This document shows positions 6,508-7,196 of a stretch of 7,196 nucleotides of DNA, in pieces (positions within the stretch are counted from its first letter, which is position 1; each line of letters starts with the position of its first letter). Source of the stretch: Bacteroidales bacterium (lineage in GTDB: Bacteria > Bacteroidota > Bacteroidia > Bacteroidales > JAAUTT01); NCBI GenBank assembly GCA_012031335.1, contig JAAUTT010000213.1, positions 1 through 7,196 on the forward strand, written 5' to 3'. The notes beneath the pieces were generated by a model, which saw only the letters and a list, made by a program, of their open reading frames with translations, made no database searches and was not told the DNA's origin. Made by a program: the position numbers and the translations under genes.

Positions 6508-6684
6508 ATGCGGACAATAATTATTTCGAACCGATTACCGGTCAAAGTAAAGGATGTGAATGGCGATCTGAAGTTTGTACGGAGTGAAGGAGGGTTTAAG
6601 TCACCTTCCGAATCCGTTATTTTTCTCGAAAAGTTAGTCGGAAAACAAAAATTAATACTCCTAAATAATGAATACAATTTCTAA
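6508..6684 (+). pseudogene. otsA: remnant of trehalose-6-phosphate synthase (otsA), 58 codons
   Basis: The frame begins MRTIIISNRLPVKVKD and continues VNGDLKFVRSEGG. This is the hallmark N-terminus of trehalose-6-phosphate synthase (GT20 family), where SNRLPV and the following GG begin the sugar-nucleotide site. A complete enzyme needs at least about 450 residues, yet the frame ends after 58 codons. After the GG the expected L-A-T-G-L is replaced by SPSESVIFLEKLVGKQKL. That segment resembles the C-terminal helix of the trehalose-phosphatase part of fused TPS/TPP enzymes. The likely history is an in-frame internal deletion joining the two ends of a bifunctional gene; a collapsed assembly would look the same. 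The identity of the N-terminus is confident, while that of the tail is a guess by eye. The stop codon (6682-6684) overlaps the channel gene start by 17 bases, so the two were probably one operon. It cannot be catalytically active as written. Confidence 0.7.
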
Positions 6685-7196
6685 TGATTCGAATATTTCT
6701 GTGGTAGTGGTTGGTATTATAATCTTTCTTGTTACCTTTTTGATATTGCTGTTCATATCAAATTTTTTGTATAAAAGGGTGAAAAGATATGTCAGCAGAA
6801 CACCAGGGAAAGTGGATGATTTTATCCTGGAACTTTTTAGATTACCGCTTTTATGGCTATTATTCTGGATTCTTTTTAAAATATTTTCGGTCGTTACCCT
6901 GAACCGGTTTTCATTTTCCACCCATATTTCCCATGCTAATAATATTTTGCTAATTTGGTCCGTGGCATATATCCTTACCAAATTTGTAAAAGCCGGCGCT
7001 TATTATCTTCAGAATAGACTGGATATTACCCAGACTGATAACCTACTGGCACGGAAAAATCTAACACAGTTAAAAGTTTTTCAGGGAATTGCGAATACAT
7101 TAATTGTTATCGTTGCTATTTCTATCAGTCTGTTATCCTTGAAAAAGCAAGAGCATTGGTGTTAGCCTTCTTACTTCAGCGGGGATTCTGGGAATG
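6668..7196 (+). CDS. MscS-family mechanosensitive channel, 5' part, two frame breaks
   Basis: This is the N-terminal part of a small-conductance mechanosensitive channel, which releases solutes on hypo-osmotic shock. The gene runs off the window. From the ATG at 6668 there are hydrophobic helices at about residues 10-33, 57-76, 91-110 and 140-158, then a break. The first frame ends LLSLKKQEHWC at the TAG 7163-7165. Adding one base near 7138-7141 (TTTGAAAAA) gives the continuation EKARAL, and adding another in the G run near 7158 gives GVSLLTSAGILGM. This is the pore-helix region typical of MscS (small residues, SAG.LG). Both changes are in homopolymer runs. The start overlaps the otsA remnant, linking the channel to trehalose (osmoprotectant) metabolism. 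No ribosome binding site is visible, so translation may be coupled to the upstream frame. Family call rests mainly on the restored pore helix. Confidence 0.78.

Noticed and set aside
6495..6677. Minus-strand open frame of 60 codons
   Set aside because: It is opposite the otsA remnant, whose SNRLPV motif fixes the coding strand.
6661..6981. Minus-strand open frame of 106 codons
   Set aside because: It lies wholly opposite the channel gene, whose helices are clear on the plus strand.

Overview
The window looks like chromosomal DNA of a Bacteroidetes (Bacteroidota) bacterium, probably a free-living or marine member such as the Marinilabiliales/Prolixibacteraceae; the exact group is a guess. The basis is AT-rich DNA, starts mostly without Shine-Dalgarno sequences, one good TTG-N17-TAnnTTTG promoter (the Bacteroidetes primary sigma consensus), several small lipoproteins, and protein families typical of this phylum. 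I see no rRNA, tRNA, CRISPR array, transposase or phage gene.

Layout. At 1-548 (+) is the 3' part of a YihY/BrkB-family membrane protein with two frame breaks. At 652-1071 (+) is a small lipoprotein with an RskA-like C-terminal region. It converges on a coiled-coil lipoprotein at 1247-2059 (-), and a perfect 18-bp inverted repeat lies between the two. A 452-base regulatory gap follows, then a double PRC-barrel protein at 2512-3272 (+) with a canonical Shine-Dalgarno sequence and one frame break near its end. A 321-base convergent gap with two hairpins follows. Next, all on the minus strand, come a lipoprotein with two DUF305 repeats (3594-4235), a two-domain universal stress protein with one frame break (4330-5231) and an AraC-family regulator (5442-6338). 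The AraC gene has a clear promoter and an overlapping palindrome. On the plus strand the window ends with a 58-codon remnant of a trehalose-6-phosphate synthase gene (6508-6684) that overlaps the start of an MscS-type channel gene (6668 to the edge, two frame breaks).

How the genes fit together. Most recognisable families here are linked to envelope or osmotic stress: universal stress protein, PRC-barrel protein, trehalose synthesis, mechanosensitive channel, DUF305 lipoprotein, YihY/BrkB. The window reads as a stress-response neighbourhood. A shared function is inferred from gene families only.

The most striking general property is six single-base frame breaks in four genes. Each restores clear family sequence when one base is added or removed, and most fall in short homopolymer runs. 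Indel errors of the sequencing or assembly are the simplest explanation, so I list these genes as CDS with the break noted. The otsA remnant is different, because it lacks hundreds of codons. I do not see a clear previously undescribed system. The strongest leads are the collapsed otsA gene, the AraC operator region and the long inverted repeat.
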